Positions 34,886 through 51,500 are shown, numbered from the stretch's first letter. The stretch: 64,000 nt of DNA from Strigamia acuminata (GCA_949358305.1 OX442315.1:22470427-22534426); one strand, 5' to 3'. The notes: generated by a model from the letters alone, not told the origin. Translations and numbers: made by a program.

Positions 34886-35705
34886 TGTCGCGTCCTACTT
34901 GGTATAGGTTTAAATAGCGCTAACGTGTAATACTTTACCTGTGATCAATTATGTAAATACCCAAATGAATACCAAATGTATGTAAATAAACAGGTAATTT
35001 ATTCACCAGGCTTTATGCCTTTAAAATACACTCAGTAATAATTCTAGAGTCGACGTGGTCAGCGTCGAACAAAGGATTTCTCAAGATGGCGTCGTCGATT
35101 CCGCGTGGTCGGCGGAACAAAGGCGGCGTCTCGAGTTGTCGTTAATTCGTCACGGATTCGTCTTCACGGACGCGGTGGAATGCTCTTTCGAGTCTTCTAT
35201 CCGTGCCTGTTGTCTAGGGTTTGTTTAGCGTCGCAGAGGCCTCGTCTAGGAACTTTGGGGTTCCCTACAAAGCACTCGGACACTTACTTCGGCGAATAAT
35301 CGTCTGGGCGATTATTCTGGGTGATTTCACAAGGGCTATTCTCGTGCTTTCGCAGGAATAGCTCGCAAGTGACTTCGTGAGAGTTACAGTTTGCACTTTA
35401 CTCAGCGATCCTCGATCAATCCTAACTTGTAGTTGAAGTTGGCCTGACGGTGAGGTAGTTGCTGTGTTCTTGGTGTCGTTTGTGTAAGTTCTGCCTTTAG
35501 GCGGGAAACACGGCCTTTTATGCAGTGGGGTGAAGGGCCGGCGATCAACCAATGGGGGCTGACCACCAGCCGCTTCCTCCCCCTCGGGGCACACACCTGC
35601 CATGGGGAGGTGGAGCCAACTCGGGGGGGAACGACTCTTTATTCATAGTGACTCAGAGGACAAGTATCCGCCCTGGGGGGACACTTATCCAACTGGGTCA
35701 CCACA
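34886..35705 (-). repeat. 5' LTR of the Gypsy element
   Basis: Offset exactly 12,052 bp from the 3' LTR and identical to it as far as I can read. Transcription would start on the minus strand about 30 bp downstream of the TATA-like box at about 35,514-35,522. The poly(A) signal copy lies at 34,998-35,003. Confidence 0.95.
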
Positions 35706-36436
35706 AGTTGCGCCATATTGAAAGGGTCGCCGCTCGAAAACTAAGAGGGCTGCAGTGTTGTCCTTTACAGGGTTTGTAGAGAAGATATTCCTCTATCGTT
35801 TGGTCCTTAAAAGGAAAAAATCCGTGGTCAGGTTGTTGAGATATTGGGGTGTGAAGTTGTGGCACCAGATTCGGAAATTTAGGACAAGTCTTTTTTCCGC
35901 CATATTGAAACGGTTGCCACTCGGAAACCAAGAGGGCTAGAGAGTTGTGCTTTTCAGGGTTTATTAAGGAGAAAGTCCTCTATCTTTTGGTATAAAAATC
36001 ATTGAAATCCGTGAAAAAAAATTGGGATTTGTTCTATCTGTAGTTTGGGCGAATGTGAATGTGGTGCCAACTTCAGCCTGGTACTTCAGCCGGGTTAAAC
36101 AAAGGAAAATTTTTTTGTCCATGACTTTTGTGCCATTACCACTGCACAAAGCAATTTTATCTTTTATGCATACAAGGAACTGCCTCTCAAATTCAAATTG
36201 AGAATTGACTCCACTTCTTCATGCTTTGCACTCGTCGTGGTATCTGAATTACAATCAAGGCCAGAAATTTAAATGGAAAGTTAATTTTTTTCGTCTTTTT
36301 TGAAACTTTAACATAATTCTTTATTTCAGTTGTTTTAGATGGATTGTTTCTCCCCACGTAATTTCAGTAGGTTAAATTGCAGTAGGTGCATTCAAAAAGT
36401 CTAAAACGTATGCAAAACTCGTTTCGTGTTTGAACG

Positions 36437-36444
36437 TGACGTCA
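36437..36444. promoter_or_regulatory. CRE palindrome upstream of WDR11
   Basis: TGACGTCA, a full CREB/ATF site, about 280 bp upstream of the WDR11 start codon. Confidence 0.4.
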
Positions 36445-36561
36445 TTCCCATTGAATAACATCACCATAATAGTAAAAGACTATTATGACATCACCTAGTG
36501 TTTCGAGAATTATTCAGGTCGTCGTAGTAAGCTGCATTGAGAAGTAAGCGAGGAAGTAAGT

Positions 36562-36576
36562 GCCGCCATCTAGTGG
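36562..36576 (-). promoter_or_regulatory. CTCF-like motif between the transposon block and WDR11
   Basis: The minus strand reads CCACTAGATGGCGGC, which fits the CTCF core CCRSYAGRKGGCRSY at all 15 positions. It lies about 150 bp upstream of the WDR11 start codon and about 480 bp from the end of the foldback element. Binding is inference. Confidence 0.45.
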
Positions 36577-36725
36577 ATCAAGAACAAATTCTTGTTTCGG
36601 TTCATGTTCTAAAATTTTGTGACGAGTTCCGGTGTTACGCCATGAGTGTTTTCATGAATTTTTATTTTGCCATTGCAAGGTTTGTTTTTCAATTTAGCTA
36701 AATGGTTGCATTACAATGACATGCA

Positions 36726-39700
36726 ATGGATAATAACGAAAAAACAAGCGGTGACCAGCCGAAATCTTCAATTAATTTCAAAGCTATTAAACCACGAGTC
36801 ATAACAGGATTTTTGCATCAGCAAAATAAAGGAGCAATTGATTGGTGAAATATATATATTTATTTACACAGTACATATTCAGAAATAAATAATTTTAATT
36901 AATTTGAAACATTGTAGGGGCTGGCAATCATTAATAGCTTACGGGTGTCAAACAGCCGTTGTTGTAATAGATCCAAAAACTGTTCAACTTCTTCAAGTAT
37001 TAAATAAACATCGTTCGTACGTTACTAAAGTAAGTTAGAAATTATTAACCAAACGAAAATGTTTTAATTGAACGTTTAGGTAAAATGGGCCAAGGAAAAT
37101 TATTACCACGACATTCCGAATCCATATTACCCAAAACTGGCATCGGCCGATACAACTGGGAACATTATAATTTGGGACGTTGTTTATTCCAAAGTTTCCA
37201 CACTTTTTTCGGATGGAAATAACAAACCGATCTTAGGTAATCTTAAATATACATACAAAAAAAGTTTTGATGTATATGTATTGTTTTTAGACATGCAATG
37301 GCTGTCTTTTTGGAGTTCCTTCAACGATTTTTTAGCTGTTTTGCATCAACCCTACTCTCTAATAATTTGGAACACAACAAATGGAAATAAATTGTGGAAA
37401 AAATCGTATACAGAAACGATACTGTCGTTTTCTTTTGATCCATTTGACCCATCAAATGTTGCATGTGAGTAGCGATTGGTGTGCTGTATGTCACTTAAAC
37501 GCACCTAATCATCTTCGTTTATTTTTCTTTCCAGTTCTTGTTCCAGATGGGATTTTATTCATTGATGATTTTACATTGAGCAAAGTCCCATCTAGCAATG
37601 GTCGTAAATTTTACATTTCTAATCCATCGATGATGAGCTCAAGTTCGAGCAATTTGTTGGCTGCAGCTGGATCAACTCAAGACGAGAAATCATGGACGAA
37701 AGAACGACTTCGACAACGAATGCGATCTCTCGTTAATGCCGAACCTAAAGCGAGTGGCAAGTGAGTGTCACTTTAAAACAACTTGATTGAATAAATAGAA
37801 TCAATAGATAGAATTAATACTACCGTTTGTGAATCCGTTTAGGAATGAGTTTAGTGCGACAAGTGAGTGCCTTGGTTTGATGCATCATCAATCAGTGCGG
37901 AATCAGATTATACTCCTCTATGCGAAAGAAGCTTTGATCATTGATTTAGAATTGAATCAGGCAAGTTATATTTTTCATAACTGCAAATTAAAAACTACAA
38001 TTTCATTCATTTTTAACAGACAGTGGGTTTGCTATCATCTGAAAGAAATGGTTCACCCTTCACCCAAATATATTGCTGTCAACAACGTGACGCATTGTAT
38101 TGCCTTCATGAGAATGGTAGCGTTTCATTCCGAACAAGACGAAAATTTCCCGTTAGTTCACCGGTTAGTGACCCATTATCAACCATGGCAGGAAATCAAG
38201 GTGTATTATTAATCTATTTAAACATTTAAATTAATAAAGTTTATGTAATGAATCTTTTCGTTGTAGGGGATTATGCTAGCGATACGTATTTGGAAATATC
38301 TTACGATGTGCGTAGTCTATCTGATTCAATGCGTCTAACCAAACACGTCCGTTTGATGGGAATGGCATTCTGTCCAGTTAGCGAGACGAAAGCTGTACTT
38401 TTTTTAAGTGAAGGAAAATTAATTTTCATCGAACTAACGACTTACGAAAAAGTAAACATTTAATATTTTAATTTTTAATATTACGAATTTCGTTGTTTTA
38501 TTTAGGTTATAAGCATGGGAGATGAATTGAATGTAAATTCCAGAGATAATGCTGAAATGGGAATTGTTTCCGTTCCGAAGACATGTTTAGCAGATTTAAT
38601 TCCACCTTCGAATACATCCAAAACGATTCAGCCAGTAAATAAGCTTACTATTTGAATTTTAAAGTATATTGTGTACAATATAAAAATTATTGTGATTATT
38701 TTCAGACACATTTCAAATTTCTTGTAACTGGATTTTATTGCGGTGTTGCATCTCCATTATTAGCCATTCGGATGTGTCCACCACTCACAACTAAAAACTG
38801 GGAGTCTTATAAACCACATTTAGTCACTGGTATCAAACTTTATTATTGCTGGACCAATTTAAGAATTATTTATTTAATTCTGACAATTTTACAGGGAATC
38901 TTGAGGGAACAATTCAAATTTTTTGTATGGCGTCTGGAATGCTACAAAAAGAATTAAATGTTCATACTTGTCCTGTTAGGTAACTTGAGTTTTTTTAATA
39001 TAAGAAGTTAAAATATTTATGTCAATTTTTTTCTTCTCCAGGGGAATAGAATGGGTTAGTCTCCATGGTTTTTTATCGTTTGCCTATCCGAATGTAAACA
39101 GTTCACAAGTGCGTAATGAATTGGCTCTTGTTGATGCAATTTCGGGAAAAATTAAACGCATACGATGTGAAAAAGGGGAAGAATCGCCCATAGAAATGTT
39201 ACGAGTTTCATGCTTTAAGTATATAAAAGTAAAAATACATTAATAATGATAATTATATTGATCGTTTTTAATCTGCAGGCAATATTTTATTGTTGCTTTT
39301 AAAGAGGAACCATTTGAGTTGTGGGACTTGGCCAATCTTTGTCTTTTACGTACAATGCCGAAAAAGTTTCCAATTATTACTGCATTGGTAAGACGTTTCG
39401 TGATTTTGTTTATACAACCATAACAGCGTTTTCTTTGTAGGATTGGTCGCCTATTAGTAACATAAAAAAGAAAACGAGTAGTGTAGAAAAATCTTCAAGC
39501 GTGGAAGAGAGCGATTCATCATCGCAAATCGCGACAGAAAAAGCTCCCCTCAAAGAGCAGTTTGTTTTCACTGATTCGGACGGCCAATTGTACAATTTCT
39601 CCGTTGAAGGAAACATTATTAAGGATGGAACTAAAATTCCAGCTACCGTACGACTATTTTATAACGAAACAACACTATTTTGCGTGTTAATTATTAATTG

Positions 39701-41903
39701 TATTTTACTTTAGGCTGGAATGGGAAGTATTACATGTATTGCTTGGCGATTTGAGCAGATTGTAATGGGTGATGTGGACGGAAACTTAACTATTTGGGAT
39801 TTGAAAGCTAGAGTGTCTAAGTATATTGACTTTAAATTAATGTAACACTTAACATTCAATAACTTCGGTGCTGTTTTTTAGAACCGTGTCAACTCATCGA
39901 GGATGGATTAAGAAAATCAGATTTGCACCGGGTCGAGGAAATATGAAAATCTTAATTTTATATAATGATGGAGTTGATATTTGGGATTTAAGTGCCGTAC
40001 GTTTCTTTCATATATTCTCGACTTTTCAACATTTTACAGTAAAATTAATTTTTATAGGTTGAGTTGCTCAGTGGATTAAAGTGTCCGAAAGATTTACCGA
40101 AGATTATAGACGTGGATTGGGCAGCATCTGATACATCAGTTCTAGCTTCAGTCGATGGATGTTTATATTTGATGGATTTGAAATTCAAGCATTCCATGGT
40201 GCCAACCTACAGATATCACTTAGAAGGTAATTTTGATGTAACGCCCCATGTTTTAATAGTTATAACCTTTATTTTTTTCCAATAGAATTAGTATTTAGTC
40301 CTCATTTGTCGACGAGCGAAGCTGCATTAAATTTAAGAACATTTTTAAATTACCAAGGTTGGCGGTCATCGTATAGTTTAGAATTCAGTGAAGCTGATGG
40401 GATAAAAGGAGATGATTTAACAGCATTGAAGCAATACATTTCAGCAATTGATAGGTGATATATCTGTTGATTTTTGCTGATTTATATTTATTTATTTATT
40501 TATTTTGATGTATATTTTCTTTTGAAGTGATATTCGAGATTTTCTTCAAATTTGTCAGTTTGGCACTGCACAGCGATGTTTGCTGACAGCACGGTAATAA
40601 GATTTAAAAGAAAATAGTTCGATATTATTGTGGAGATTTTTAAACTCGCAGATTATTTGGTGATGAATCAGAACTTCATTTCTGGACGGTTGCATTGTAT
40701 TATCTCAAAAAGGAAAGCGCTGCAGCAATAAACAAGGTAAAAATAAGTGACTGAAGACCAATTTGTTAATTGGTGATTATTATATTCTTTTTAAGGATGC
40801 TGCTGATGGAGCAATGACTTCTTCATCGTTACTGGAGCAAATTACACCCGATCCAATTCTTGACTGTTGTTACGATGTGCTGTGTGACACGGCAAGTTAT
40901 GAGAAGAGGCAATTAGAAAAGATAAGCCTTCACGACAGCAAAAGAGCTACCTCAGAACAGACCAAAAAATGTGCCGAGTCACTTATCATGTTAGGCCATA
41001 GTGACCGAGCAGTGAGGTTATTGCTTGAAACTGATTCCAATAGTGAAAGTTATCAATTGGATTGCCTTAAGTATACATTGAAAGTTTTTTTTGGCTATTC
41101 TTATCGTGTAAATGGTTTTGTATTTCCAATAGGGCTTGTTTAGTGACCAGTGTTTGCTCTTCTGGTACTGCTCAAAGCACAATTAAGTTAGTGGCTACTA
41201 ATTTAATAGCCAACGGGCACATTTCTGAAGGCGTCCAGTTACTTTGTTTAATTGGGAAACCAATTGATGCGTGTCGATATTTACTATCGTATGGACAGTG
41301 GACCAAGGCCATTTGGCTCGCAAAGGTTCATAAATACAAATTATTTGTACGATTCAGATAGAAATATAATTTTTTTCTGTTGTTACTACTTTCAGTCGAC
41401 TCTAAATCCAACTGAATGCTGCGAAGTACTGAAACGCTGGGTGGATCATTTATTTTCACCGGTTATTAACCAAAAAGTAAAAAAAAAATACGATTAGGAT
41501 CTTATTTGAATAATACAAGTTGATTGTTTGGATGATTTTTGCAGCAAAAAGGAATTTTAGTACTTTTATCAATTTGCCAATTTCAAAAGGTGGTTGAATC
41601 ATTGGTCAGTACAAAATGTATTGAACGAGCTGTGATGTTTATTCACGCGTGCAATGAATTTGGACTTCTTAAAAAAGATGAATCAAACAGTAAGTTTAGT
41701 TATCTTTAAGTGTTTTTTTTTTATTTTAACATCACTACGTGTATTACATTTCAGGTTCTGTAATAGAAGGTGCGTTTCTAGAGTATGCTCGATATTTATT
41801 TAGTTTAGGCAACACACCAGCTGCATTTCATTACTGCGGTTTGGTTGGTGCAGCCGGCGAGCAATTGCGTAAGGAAATGGAAATCTTAGTCGATGATAAA
41901 TAA
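36726..41903 (+). CDS. WDR11: WDR11, WD-repeat protein of the WDR11 trafficking complex
   Basis: I assembled 25 exons in continuous phase: 36726-36844, 36918-37029, 37080-37236, 37291-37464, 37535-37760, 37843-37960, 38020-38200, 38267-38451, 38506-38634, 38706-38829, 38895-38979, 39042-39218, 39279-39387, 39441-39647, 39714-39820, 39882-39996, 40058-40226, 40286-40454, 40528-40593, 40652-40736, 40796-41070, 41133-41325, 41396-41476, 41545-41689, 41755-41903. The 1218-aa product is almost the length of the human protein (1224). Diagnostic strings include ILSFSFDPFDPS, AIRMCPPLTTKNW, WIKKIRFAPGRGN and STIKLVATNLIANG. Known role: twin beta-propellers plus a helical C-terminus, working with FAM91A1 in vesicle tethering at the trans-Golgi and in Hedgehog signalling. 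Intron 6 is GC-AG (CAG|GCAAGT). AATAAA at 42,035. Confidence 0.95.
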
Positions 41904-42312
41904 GGTTCATTCCATGTTTTAAAAATCCATATATGCTTCAAATATTAGTAACTTAACAAATAGTTAAATGTGCATCATGTGTGAGCGAAAATTATATTTT
42001 GAATTTTCTTTTACGAAGGGATTATGGTAATATAAATAAAACGAATAATAATTGTGAGTTATTTTAAAATGAATTTGAATTGGATCGTTCTGTGATCAGA
42101 GGTAACAGTAAATTCAAGACGTACAGTGCCAGTACTCGGAAAAATACAAAGCCATAATCACGAAGCATAAGAGAATCATCATAAAAAATTAGTTTATTTA
42201 CGGTTTTTAAGCTTACATTTGAGCTTACATTTGAAAATCAATGCAAATGACATCTGGCTTTGCAATTAAAATTTTAATTACTGCCCAAACTTTATACATT
42301 TTGTAAACCTCC
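41904..42312. other. Convergent 3' region of WDR11 and POLR2B
   Basis: 410 bp between two facing stop codons. The WDR11 poly(A) signal AATAAA is at 42,035-42,040. A POLR2B signal on the minus strand is not obvious. No coding frame. Confidence 0.6.
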
Positions 42313-46515
<4,203 letters not shown>

Positions 46516-46706
46516 TTCGGAAAATACGAGTTATTAACTATTTGAACTCTGTAAGAACGGAGGCAACGGGGATAACTACAAACCACAAGCACAACTATTG
46601 TGCACACTGTGCGCCATTACGTTATATATTCGAGGCTACTTACAAGTGCTGGTATCCGGAGTATATGACGTCATAACTTTTAAAAACTAACTGCAGGTGG
46701 TACCAA
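46516..46706. promoter_or_regulatory. Bidirectional promoter POLR2B / zinc-finger gene
   Basis: Only 191 bp separate the two divergent start codons. The interval includes a palindromic TGACGTCA (46,666-46,673), a CACTGTGCGCCATT stretch and an AT-rich TTATATATT. A shared, divergent promoter is the simplest reading. Confidence 0.6.
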
Positions 46707-48223
46707 ATGGCGTCCTTGGTGGCGACAACGATGGCGACTGCAGTGGGGACCGTGTCTGTAGTTTCTGTAAACTGTTCCGGTAGCAGTAATATTTGTCTCG
46801 ATTTATTACCGCAATTGCAGGTACCTAAATGAAATTAAAATACTAAAATAAGGCTTAAATTATTTTGAAAAATCCATTTTTTCATTTTTTATTTTGTTTT
46901 GCAGAAAATTTTGCCAACAACGACAAACTACAAAATTGTAGACTTAAAAAAGTGGAATGAAACTGGTTTCACATCCACTTTGAGAACTACCATCTCAACT
47001 AAAGAAGACGCTGTTGAATGGGTGAAACTATTCGAAAAAACCTCTTTGACTACTTACAGAGTCGACAGGACTTACAGAGAAAATTCACAGCGTCTTGCAT
47101 TTAAGGTAGAATGCTTATATATTCCTCACGATATTTAATCATCACCTATTTCCCCTTGCAGAAGCTTTACCATTGTCACCAGAACACAAAACCTCGGTCC
47201 CATGGAGTTAAAAATCCTCATCCGAAGCATGTCAACTGTAATTCAAAGTTAACTGTAACGATCAAGCAGAAACACATGAGACGGTTAGCAAAAATTACAC
47301 TTGTTTTATTCTCACTAACTTATATTGGAAAATTAAATTGCAGAAGCAAAGATCCATATTTGAAGGAATATCCGTGCGAGATTTATCTTCGATACAACCA
47401 CAACCATCCTATTGAAACACCCGAAGCCCTGAAATTTCGCCGACCCACCGAAGGAGTGAGAAAGATCTTTCTGACTCTGTTTGAAAATGGCTACACTCCA
47501 ATTTCTGCCTTGAAAAAACACAAACTGAATTTGATGAAAAAGTTTGGTGAAGGCGGTTGTGATAATATTTTAGCCGACAGAGCTCATTGCCCAAACGCAA
47601 AGTGGTGTTACGATTTGTACAGAAATGTTTTTAAAAAAGAGAAGTTAGCCGAAAGTACTAGAGAGAAAGTGCAAATAAAATTCGAAAAGCTCATCAATCT
47701 GGGCGACGAAATGGCAATTCAAGAAAATATCGTCGTGAACGAACAACAACAAGGTGCAAACGCAACTGATTCAGCCACGCAGAATGTGCAGAATGTAACG
47801 GATGTGGCGAACGAGCTGGCGTATTGTTTCGATACGTTGAAGCAGAAAGTCGAGGCGAATCCAAATATTTATTTTGAACCCGTGCAGTCTTTTATCAGCA
47901 AATTCCACCAAGCTTCGGCATCTGATGACAATTGCATCTCGTTTTTGAATAATATTGGTAACGCAACACCGGCCAATATTACGATTACGAGTGTGACGCC
48001 AAAGTCGGAGTGTGTGCAGTCGGCGGAAGCAGCGGTTGGAGCCGAGGAGATATTGTACGACGTTTCCGAACACGGTTACAGCAAGAAAACTGAGAACGAA
48101 ATTGCGAATGCCAACGAAGCGATTTTGATTTTGTCTGACGGAAGTGGAATTCCACTTACGAATTTATGGCAGTATGTTTCCAACGATACTGAAGTTGAGT
48201 CCGATGTTATAATTACGTGCTGA
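46707..48223 (+). CDS. Uncharacterised protein with FLYWCH/WRKY-GCM1-like zinc finger
   Basis: Four exons in phase: 46707-46820, 46905-47105, 47162-47283, 47344-48223; 438 aa. Residues about 40-105 form an alpha/beta-looking segment. From about 107 to 170 comes LYHCHQN..., VNCNSKL and YPCEIYLRYNHNHPIE, a C...C...HxH pattern like the DNA-binding modules found with MULE-type transposases. A helical part follows (RKIFLTLFENGYTPISALKKHKLNL). There is no transposase domain. The C-terminal half is acidic and Gln/Asn/Ala-rich. I infer a host gene, perhaps derived from a MULE-like transposon, acting as a DNA-binding regulator. AATAAA at 48,289. Similar arthropod proteins seem to exist from memory, but I cannot name one. 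Confidence 0.75.
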
Positions 48224-48546
48224 TTGTAAAAAAACCAAACCAGTAATTTATGTAACGAGGTTAATTTTTCTTGCATACTAAATACGTCAATAAAGAAAAT
48301 ATTTTTCTCGATATGTTTGTCTTTGAAATTTATGTACGGTAGGCGACATCTGGTGGCGATTTAATGATATCCGAAGTTAAGCCTAACGCATTGTGCTGAA
48401 AAAGACAAGCCACTTTCTGCGGTTAAAATTTTATACCTTTACTATTAAATTGCTGTTGTATACATTTAGGTATAGAAACATCATTGCTACGCGATTAAAG
48501 TAGGTAATTGTTCTATCTAACTTCTTTATTTTCCCAGAATTTCAAA
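48224..48546. other. Spacer between zinc-finger gene and KANSL3
   Basis: Holds the upstream gene's AATAAA (48,289-48,294) and a near-CTCF motif (48,342-48,356, minus strand CCACCAGATGTCGCC, one mismatch to the 15-bp core). KANSL3 may have a 5' untranslated exon here. Confidence 0.45.
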
Positions 48547-51500
48547 ATGGCATCAACCCCGTCGTCGTGCGCAATGTCCCCAATCAGCGATGTTGGAAGC
48601 GACGATGGAAGATATAAACAGGGTTCATACTACGCGCAAATTATTGGTATATCGCCGAAAGAACCCATAAAAGTAAGCAAAATTCAAAATAACAGAAATT
48701 AATTTGTGTAACTTTTCATTATTATTAATATTTATTTGTTTTATTTTTTTAGGAAAGAGAAATTGACGTTATTTCACAGGACCATGCCTATTCTAAACCC
48801 TGGAGTGCCCATCCCGATGCAAGTCACGCTAGACCAACTCGAACATTGTTCATGACAAGGCAGATAAAGGCTCAAAGACCCAACCAAGTCCAAACGTAAT
48901 GAATGAAAATTATTTTTAAATTGAAATTTACCTCGTTTATTTATTATTTTTATTAGTAAGGAAGATGAGGAATTTATAGATGTAGATTCTTACACGATTC
49001 GTAACGTGACCGCCTACGATGAAGCAAAAGCTCGAGTTGTGAAAGACGAATGTGAACGCCATGTGTCGTGTGTTCGATTGGACCCGGGAAACCTGGACTG
49101 GGAAGAAAACATAGCGAATATTAAGTCAGAAGAAATTATTTTGTTTAAAATTAGCATATCCTGATGATTTATCATTATTTTTTAATTTTTTTTAAAGAGC
49201 AAATTGGAGCGTTTCGCAAAATCTTCTCTTTAACAAGATCTTAAAAATCCTTCATTCAGATCGTTTGGCACGATTAGCTTATGTCAATCATCCCAACGAA
49301 TCTGTTTTGCGAAGAGTGTGTGTTGACCGAACTGCTAAAAGATTCCGGCAAATAATGGCTTCAGTTAATTGGGTAATTTAAACAGAAAGAAGTGTATGTT
49401 TGCACAACTTTGTGATCATTATTCTTTGATTATATTTCGTAGGATTTAAAATTGTCGCAGTGGCTTCATTCAACTTTGGTTGAACAAGTATCGCACGCAT
49501 ATTTGGCTATCTATATGGACATATTGCAGACACTTAAAGCAAAGGTTGATGTTTCTATTTTAAAAAATAACTTGTATCATAATAAATTTTAACACTTGTA
49601 GATCCCGAGTTTGATCGACAAAATGGTCGCCCCGTCATTAGTAGCGAATCGTGTTGGCGCCAAAACTGCGGAAGCTGTCGCATTGGTTTTAAAGCGACCG
49701 TGGGATCCAGTCGCGCCACAGTTTGTGTCGCACAAAGCTGTAAGAAATCACAAATTAACCGATAAAATTGCTGTTACCATTTCTTTTTTTTTTCCTTTTT
49801 AAAACAGAAAAAACTTCCAGGTTCTCCGTTGCTCCTCCTCGTGCCTAGTGGACCAGCGCATCCGGTGGCTGGCAATTCGAAACGAACAAGATTTTGGAAC
49901 ACCCAACTCGCCGCGATGGGAAAAGTCATTCCCGTTACAATGCACGCAGTGAATGCGGGAAGCACCCTCACTATCAATCAGTGCTTAGAGCATTTAATTG
50001 GCGCAATTAGGACAAAGGTTTCGGAGCTTCAAACGCATTTCCCAAATAGATCAATTGTGCTAATCGGCTGGAACGTCGGCGCTTTAGCTGCTTGCCACGT
50101 AAAACCATTATCTTCGGAATATTTAAGACTTAATCGCTAATGCAAATCATCTTATTTTAAAGGTCGCTTTAGTCGAAAATGTGTCTTTAGTGGTTTGCCT
50201 TGGATTTCCGTTCGTGGGGATAAATGGAAAGAGAGGGGTAATGTCGGAAGCACTGTTTTAAACCGTTTTGAAGTATAACGTGTTTCTCTTTCCTAGGACG
50301 TAGACGATCCATTACTCGAGTGCAAAGTTCCAATTCTATTTTTCATTGGTCAGAATGCAAATTTGTGCCGGCAGGACGATTTGGAAGAAATGAGGGAACA
50401 CATGCGTTGTGAAACGAGTTTAGTTGTTGTAGGTGGTGCGGACGATAATCTCCGTTTGTCGCACGCAAAGAAGAAATTGGAAGGAGTAACAACGAGCATG
50501 GTTGACAGATGCTTGTTGGTAAAATATTACAAATTAAATTCTCTTCTTAACGTATTTAAATTCTCTATTCTCTTGCACAGGATGAAATAAGCGATTTTTT
50601 GGGTCCTGTTCTTACACGTCATCAAAGTCACAGTTTAGACACAAGCTACACGAGCACTGGGAGCACAAATTCATCCGACAGCAGTTCAGTTAAAGACGGA
50701 CGTAAAAGAAAAAAGAAAGTGCTTCCAGGACTCGCGCAGGACCTGCGAACGTACACTTTTTCACCCGCAGTTCGGCGAAAGGCTGCGACTCATGTCAAAA
50801 ACAATAAAGTACTTAATATTTATAAAATGAAGTCAGTTTTGAGTAATTTCAAAATCGTATTTTAAATTTTAAAGGCCACTGGGATGAAGAACCCAAAAGT
50901 GCTAATGCACAGCTCAACCGTTGGCACGACAACGGGAAAACGACAATTATCACTGGCAGCTAAACGCCGTCGTATTCAGGCTTCACCCGTATCCACGCCC
51001 TCGCCAAACAAACGTCGACCGATGTGGAGTACCGCAACTGCCGACAGTTTATCGAGCGATTCGTCGAATCAGTCGCAGCCCAGTCTATCAACTCCAACTG
51101 GATTAGATTTGGGTGTGTTTGTATATAAACAACATCGTCGCATTTAAAACTTCTCTATTTAATTGAACAGGTCAAGATGAACCGGACATAATAAACATTG
51201 GTTTAAACGATTCACCTAAACGAGTGCAAAGAGGAATCAGTTTAAACATCGGCTCCCTGTCAAGTTTGACCCAATTTAACCGCAATTACGCGGGGAAAAA
51301 CATCTCTGCATCGTGTTCGTCCGAACCAGACGGTCCCCACATGCCTCACGTAATTTACAAACGAATGGTCGGTCCGATTGGTGTTAGCGGTGCCAACTAC
51401 TCCGATATAATATCTCGGGGCCGTGGATCGAGATTAAAAATCGCACGTGGTGGCAACATTTCTTCGAGAAATTCGGCCTTCTTTGCCATTCCCAGATCGT

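Larger units (their letters stand above)
22834..35705 (-). mobile_element. Full-length Gypsy-type LTR retrotransposon
   Basis: 12,872 bp, read on the minus strand. Two 820-bp LTRs (TGT...ACA ends) show no difference that I can see. They are flanked by AGTT on both sides (22,830-22,833 and 35,706-35,709), a 4-bp target duplication. In order from the right: 5' LTR, primer site, gag, -1 frameshift site, pol (protease, reverse transcriptase, RNase H, integrase, which is Gypsy order), a third ORF, polypurine tract, 3' LTR. All long frames are open. LTR identity and uninterrupted frames point to a very recent insertion, possibly an active copy. The length is large for the family owing to a long gag and the third ORF. 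Confidence 0.95.
18667..36081. mobile_element. Large foldback element with minisatellite core, split by a Gypsy insertion
   Basis: The outer ends are inverted copies: CCGGGCTGAAGTTGGCACC at 18,667 and its near-perfect reverse complement ending at 36,081. Each arm contains tandem 186-bp units marked by the strings accacggattt, aaccctg and gaatctgg. The left arm (18,667-about 19,128) carries three units in inverted order relative to the right arm (about 22,718-22,833 plus 35,706-36,081). Between the arms lie only minisatellites and hairpins, with no transposase. Removing the Gypsy element and one AGTT joins the two right-arm pieces into an uninterrupted repeat, so the Gypsy insertion is the later event. 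Without it the element is about 4.5 kb. No target duplication of the outer element could be defined. Confidence 0.75.
36082..36725. other. Spacer and upstream region of WDR11
   Basis: Contains a palindromic CRE (36,437-36,444), a hairpin ATAATAGT/ACTATTAT near 36,467-36,487 and a CTCF-like motif (36,562-36,576). No coding frame. Confidence 0.5.

Noticed and set aside
36081-36098. TTAA beside the right foldback end, suggesting a piggyBac element
   Set aside because: The left end has no TTAA and the terminal sequences do not line up with a TTAA on both sides.
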